Shown: piece after piece, positions 61,343 to 64,000 of the stretch
How the letters are laid out: the number at the start of each line of letters is the position of its first letter
How positions within the stretch are numbered: position 1 is the stretch's first letter
Assembly: GCA_963773035.1 (NCBI GenBank)
Contig: CAVYZX010000005.1
Coordinates: 186,001-250,000 of the forward strand
Reading direction: 5' to 3'
DNA length: 64,000 bases
Source: CAVRXZ01 sp963773035
GTDB taxonomy: Bacteria > Acidobacteriota > Vicinamibacteria > Vicinamibacterales > CAVVIG01
The notes under the pieces: model-generated
The model's database searches: none
What the model was told of the DNA's origin: nothing
The model's input: only the letters and a program-made list of their open reading frames with translations
Translations under genes and position numbers: made by a program

Positions 61343-62168
61343 GCCTCGAGCTCCGTGCGGGTGTCGGTCCGCGAGTCGCGGTATTTCACGATGACCGGGG
61401 TTGAAAGCGCGAGACCCCAGTCAGGTCCTTTGCCGGCCGTGACCGCGCGCGCCCCGGTACAACCACCGCCCCTTCGGGAACAATCAGGGGCGTGCCGTCG
61501 GCAGGCTTGATGATCTCGCCGCGGACGAGGTCGTACACAGGCGTCGAGCCAGTCAGCACGGTTCCCGCCGCAACGACGGCGCGCGCCTTGATGATCGCTC
61601 CCTCGTAGATCCCAGTGTTTCCGCCGATCAGGGCATCGTCTTCGATGATGACAGGAAGAGCACCGACCGGTTCGAGCACTCCACCGACCTGCGCGCCGGC
61701 ACTGACGTGAACCCGGGCGCCGATCTGCGCGCAGGAGCCGACGAGCGCATGCGAGTCGATGAGCGACTGCTCGCCGATCCACGCTCCGATATTGACGTAC
61801 ATCGGAGGCATGCAGATGACGCCCGGTGCGATGTAGGCGCCGTCGCGAACCGCCGATCCACCGGGCACAATTCGAACACCGGCGCCGTTCGCGAAGCGCT
61901 TCATCGGCAGCGTGTCTTTGTCGTAGAACGGCCAGCGGCCCTGGTCCATCGAGGCGTCGACCGTATCGCCGAACTTGAAGCCAAGCAGAATCCCTTGTTT
62001 CACCCAGGCGTTGACGCGCCAACCCACCGCGGATCCATCGGGCTCGGCTGCGCGCACCGTACCTGCCGAAAGAGCTTCGCGCAGGCGGCCGAACGCCTCC
62101 CTGGCAGCGCTGCGTTCGGCGGACGCGCCCGCGCTGACCAGCGCGAGAATTTCATCGCGAAGATTCAT
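61330..62168 (-). pseudogene. dapD: Tetrahydrodipicolinate N-succinyltransferase with a -1 frameshift near its C-terminus
   Basis: Left-handed beta-helix acyltransferase: VNAWVKQGILLGFKFGDTVD, then many hexapeptide turns (GVICMPPMYVNIGAWIGEQS, SCAQIGARVHVSAGAQVGGV). The frame from 62168 stops at 61386 with a wrong end (GRARSRPAKDL). Adding one base in the CCGGGGCGCGCG run at about 61450 restores ARAVTAGKGPDWGLALSTPV and IVKYRDSRTD to a stop at 61330, where the dapE start overlaps. As an essential DAP-pathway gene, I think an error in the sequence is at least as likely as real loss. Confidence 0.8.
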
Positions 62169-62172
62169 CGCG

Positions 62173-63072
62173 CTAGACCAGAGCTCCTTTGAGCAAGCCG
62201 AGATCCTTCAGCACTCTGTTGATCTTCTCCTTCGATTCTGGCCGGGGCGCCACGAGTGGCAGGCGATAGGTTTCTTCGAGCAAGCCCATCGTCGCCATGG
62301 CCGACTTGACCGGACCTGGACTGGACTCGATGAAATTGATTTGCATCAGCGGCATGATGCGTTCGTGAATCGCACGAGCCGCCGCAAAGTCTCCGCGTTC
62401 GGCGGCCTCGACCATCTGCGACATCTCGGCCGGGATCTGATTCGACGCGACGGAAATCACGCCGCGGGCGCCCACCGCCATCATCGGCACGGTCATAACG
62501 TCGTCGCCCGAGACCACGATGAACTCCGGCGGAACCGAACGACAGACTTCGCAGATCTGCGCCATGTTCCCCGACGCTTCTTTGATGCCGACGATATTGG
62601 CAATCGTTGCAAGTCGAGTCACCGTAGACGGCTCCATGTTGCAACTAGTCCTGCCCGGGACGTTGTAAAGAATGATCGGCAGCGTGGTGCTTTCTGCGAG
62701 CGCCCGATAGTGTTGGTAAAGGCCTTCCTGCGTCGGCTTGTTGTAATACGGAGTGACCGACAGGAGGCCGTCGGCGCCAGCAGCCTTCATTTCGGCTGCG
62801 GCCTGAATCACTTCTTTGGTGTCGTATCCGCCGGCACCGGCGAGGATGGGCACGCGTCCGCGGACCTCGTCGACGAGAAGCTCGACAATGCGAGCTCGTT
62901 CGGCGACCGTCAAGGTCGGGCTCTCGCCCGTCGTGCCGACGGGCACCAGGAAATGGATCCCTGCATCAACCTGTCGGACGGCGAGTCGCCGAACGGCAGC
63001 CTCGTCGAGGCTGCCGTTCCTAGTGAATGGAGTTACGAGGGCCGTGCCGCAGCCGGTAAATGGTGTTCTCAT
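62173..63072 (-). CDS. dapA: 4-hydroxy-tetrahydrodipicolinate synthase
   Basis: 299 residues from ATG 63072 (GGAGG 5 bases upstream). TIM barrel with FLVPVGTTGESPTLTVAERA, the catalytic Tyr in LLSVTPYYNKPTQEGLYQHY and Schiff-base Lys in IVGIKEASGNMAQI. It condenses pyruvate with aspartate semialdehyde. A longer frame to 63138 overlaps dapB and is not supported. Between dapB and dapD in the operon. Confidence 0.95.
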   Translation of the reverse strand: MRTPFTGCGTALVTPFTRNGSLDEAAVRRLAVRQVDAGIHFLVPVGTTGESPTLTVAERARIVELLVDEVRGRVPILAGAGGYDTKEVIQAAAEMKAAGADGLLSVTPYYNKPTQEGLYQHYRALAESTTLPIILYNVPGRTSCNMEPSTVTRLATIANIVGIKEASGNMAQICEVCRSVPPEFIVVSGDDVMTVPMMAVGARGVISVASNQIPAEMSQMVEAAERGDFAAARAIHERIMPLMQINFIESSPGPVKSAMATMGLLEETYRLPLVAPRPESKEKINRVLKDLGLLKGALV

Positions 63073-63083
63073 GTTGACCTCCG

Positions 63084-63773
63084 CTAGATACCCAACACGT
63101 CCTTCATGGTGAACCAACCGCGCCTGCCTTGTACCCACTTCGCCGCGGCCAAGGCGCCCCTCGCAAAGCCAGACCGGTCCCGCGCCAGGTGCGAGAGGAT
63201 GATACTTTCGGCCGGGCCATCGAACCCGACCGTATGAGTTCCGGGGACATAGCCGACCCTCGTCGAAGATACATCGATCGGGCGATCGTAGCCGGCGCCC
63301 TGCATGGCCCGCTTGAGCAAAAGTGCGGTCCCAGAAGGGGCATCCTTCTTGGCGGCGTGATGAGCTTCATGAACGAATGCGCCGAACTCGCTCTGCGCTT
63401 TCACCAGGGCTGCCGCACGGGCCACGATGGCTTCGAACATCACGACACCGACAGAAAAATTCGGCGCCGCCACGACTCCAATATCTGCGGCGGCCACTGC
63501 CTGACGAACGGCTGGTTCGTCCGCCGCCCAACCCGTCGTGCCGATCACCATGTTCACGCCATGACGCGCCAGGGCCGGCACGTTTGTCTTGACAGCGTCC
63601 GGAAACGAGAAATCGATGGCCACGTCGACGCCGCGCCACCGATCCTGATCGGGGCCGCCGGCGTGGAGTGGCGAATTGGGATCGATGACCCCGACCACTT
63701 CACCACCGTATTCTGGCGCGAGCTCGCCGACGAGCCGCCCCATCCGACCATGACCGACCAAGAGAATGCGCAT
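63084..63773 (-). CDS. dapB: 4-hydroxy-tetrahydrodipicolinate reductase
   Basis: 229 residues from ATG 63773. The dinucleotide loop is MRILLVGHGRMGRLVGELAP, then VIDFSFPDA-like VAIDFSFPDAVKTNV, IGTTGWAADEP, VAAPNFSVGVVMFEAI and the signature FVHEAHHAAKKDAPSGTALL with catalytic His/Lys. Slightly short, the C-terminus ends in WFTMKDVLGI as expected. Makes tetrahydrodipicolinate. Confidence 0.93.
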   Translation of the reverse strand: MRILLVGHGRMGRLVGELAPEYGGEVVGVIDPNSPLHAGGPDQDRWRGVDVAIDFSFPDAVKTNVPALARHGVNMVIGTTGWAADEPAVRQAVAAADIGVVAAPNFSVGVVMFEAIVARAAALVKAQSEFGAFVHEAHHAAKKDAPSGTALLLKRAMQGAGYDRPIDVSSTRVGYVPGTHTVGFDGPAESIILSHLARDRSGFARGALAAAKWVQGRRGWFTMKDVLGI

Positions 63774-63848
63774 GCGCAAAATCTCTACCACAGAGGACAC
63801 GAAGTGCACGGAGGATATCAGCCACCGAGTCTTCGTCTCTCACTCTTC

Positions 63849-64000
63849 TCAGCTCTTTACGCGCTCGAAGAACGCCTCGTGCAGCTGCATCATAGCCTGC
63901 GGAGCGTCGGCATCTCTCAAGACAAAGGTGATATTCCGGCGCGATGCGGCCTGCGACACCATCCGCAGCGGTATCGACCCGAGTGCGGAAATCGCGCGCC
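63849..64000 (-). CDS. lysC: Aspartate kinase, C-terminal ACT part (5' end outside window)
   Basis: The frame entering from the right edge reads AISALGSIPLRMVSQAASRR and NITFVLRDADAPQAMMQLHE, then AFFERVKS and a TGA at 63851-63849. This is the end of an aspartokinase (regulatory ACT domain, feedback sensing of lysine or threonine). Its place before dapB-dapA-dapD-dapE on the same strand makes a full aspartate-to-DAP operon. Confidence 0.8.
   Translation of the reverse strand, partial: RAISALGSIPLRMVSQAASRRNITFVLRDADAPQAMMQLHEAFFERVKS

Overview
The window is GC-rich DNA from a Gram-negative bacterium, most likely an Acidobacteriota of the Vicinamibacteria type. The lineage is inferred from three things: a full lipid A/inner-core LPS gene set, several long Ser/Thr kinases carrying a C-terminal beta-propeller, and a mix of biosynthetic operons with many secreted or small-domain proteins. 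No ribosomal RNA, CRISPR array, phage module or intact insertion sequence was found.

Layout. 1-4170 is an eroding segment: a membrane glycosyltransferase that leaves the window, an IS5-type transposase relic, a GT2 glycosyltransferase and a heavily broken gene with a GH15-like start. It ends at tRNA-Asp, whose 3' end is duplicated nearby. 4175-8760 (minus) holds two tRNAs, an ICMT-like methyltransferase and the heptose genes hldC, hldA, waaC and waaF. 8906-14642 holds a polyprenyl-phosphate glycosyltransferase, nadE and the minus-strand set waaA-lpxK-lpxL. 14805-18261 is the glycolytic operon gapA-pgk-tpiA-secG behind a recognisable promoter. 18394-20015 is a DUF2182/DUF1326 pair and tRNA-Leu. 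20250-31848 is accessory DNA: a subtilisin, kinase relics, a winged-helix/FHA gene with a frameshift, a lipoprotein, an MFS carrier, a matrixin, methyltransferases and secreted proteins of unknown function.

The most interesting part is 31950-39790. An ArsR-rhodanese regulator, with an inverted repeat over its own promoter, leads an operon of an ArsM-like methyltransferase, a metallo-beta-lactamase-fold hydrolase, an MFS carrier and a second methyltransferase. The ArsM-like gene, a peroxiredoxin at 36172-36717 and an HMA-domain lipoprotein at 39450-39788 each have one in-frame TGA exactly where the family has its functional cysteine. Each continues in frame as family-like protein beyond the TGA, and each has a short stem-loop just downstream that fits a bacterial SECIS. 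I read these as three selenocysteine proteins of metal(loid) and peroxide chemistry within 7 kb. A conventional gene caller would cut or miss all three.

39900-55536 holds hydrolases, a BACON-domain protein, a second kinase-propeller, an HD-GYP protein, an M29 aminopeptidase, an RRM protein with tandem hairpins in its leader, a LOG-family protein, SRPBCC proteins, an MscS channel and pyruvate kinase. 55697-60325 holds an O-methyltransferase, a small protein overlapping an amidase, a DinB protein and a membrane-anchored MutS-like ATPase. 60350-64000 (minus) is the lysine/diaminopimelate operon lysC (partial)-dapB-dapA-dapD-dapE; dapD carries a one-base frameshift. Short degenerate direct repeats and small palindromes recur between genes throughout.
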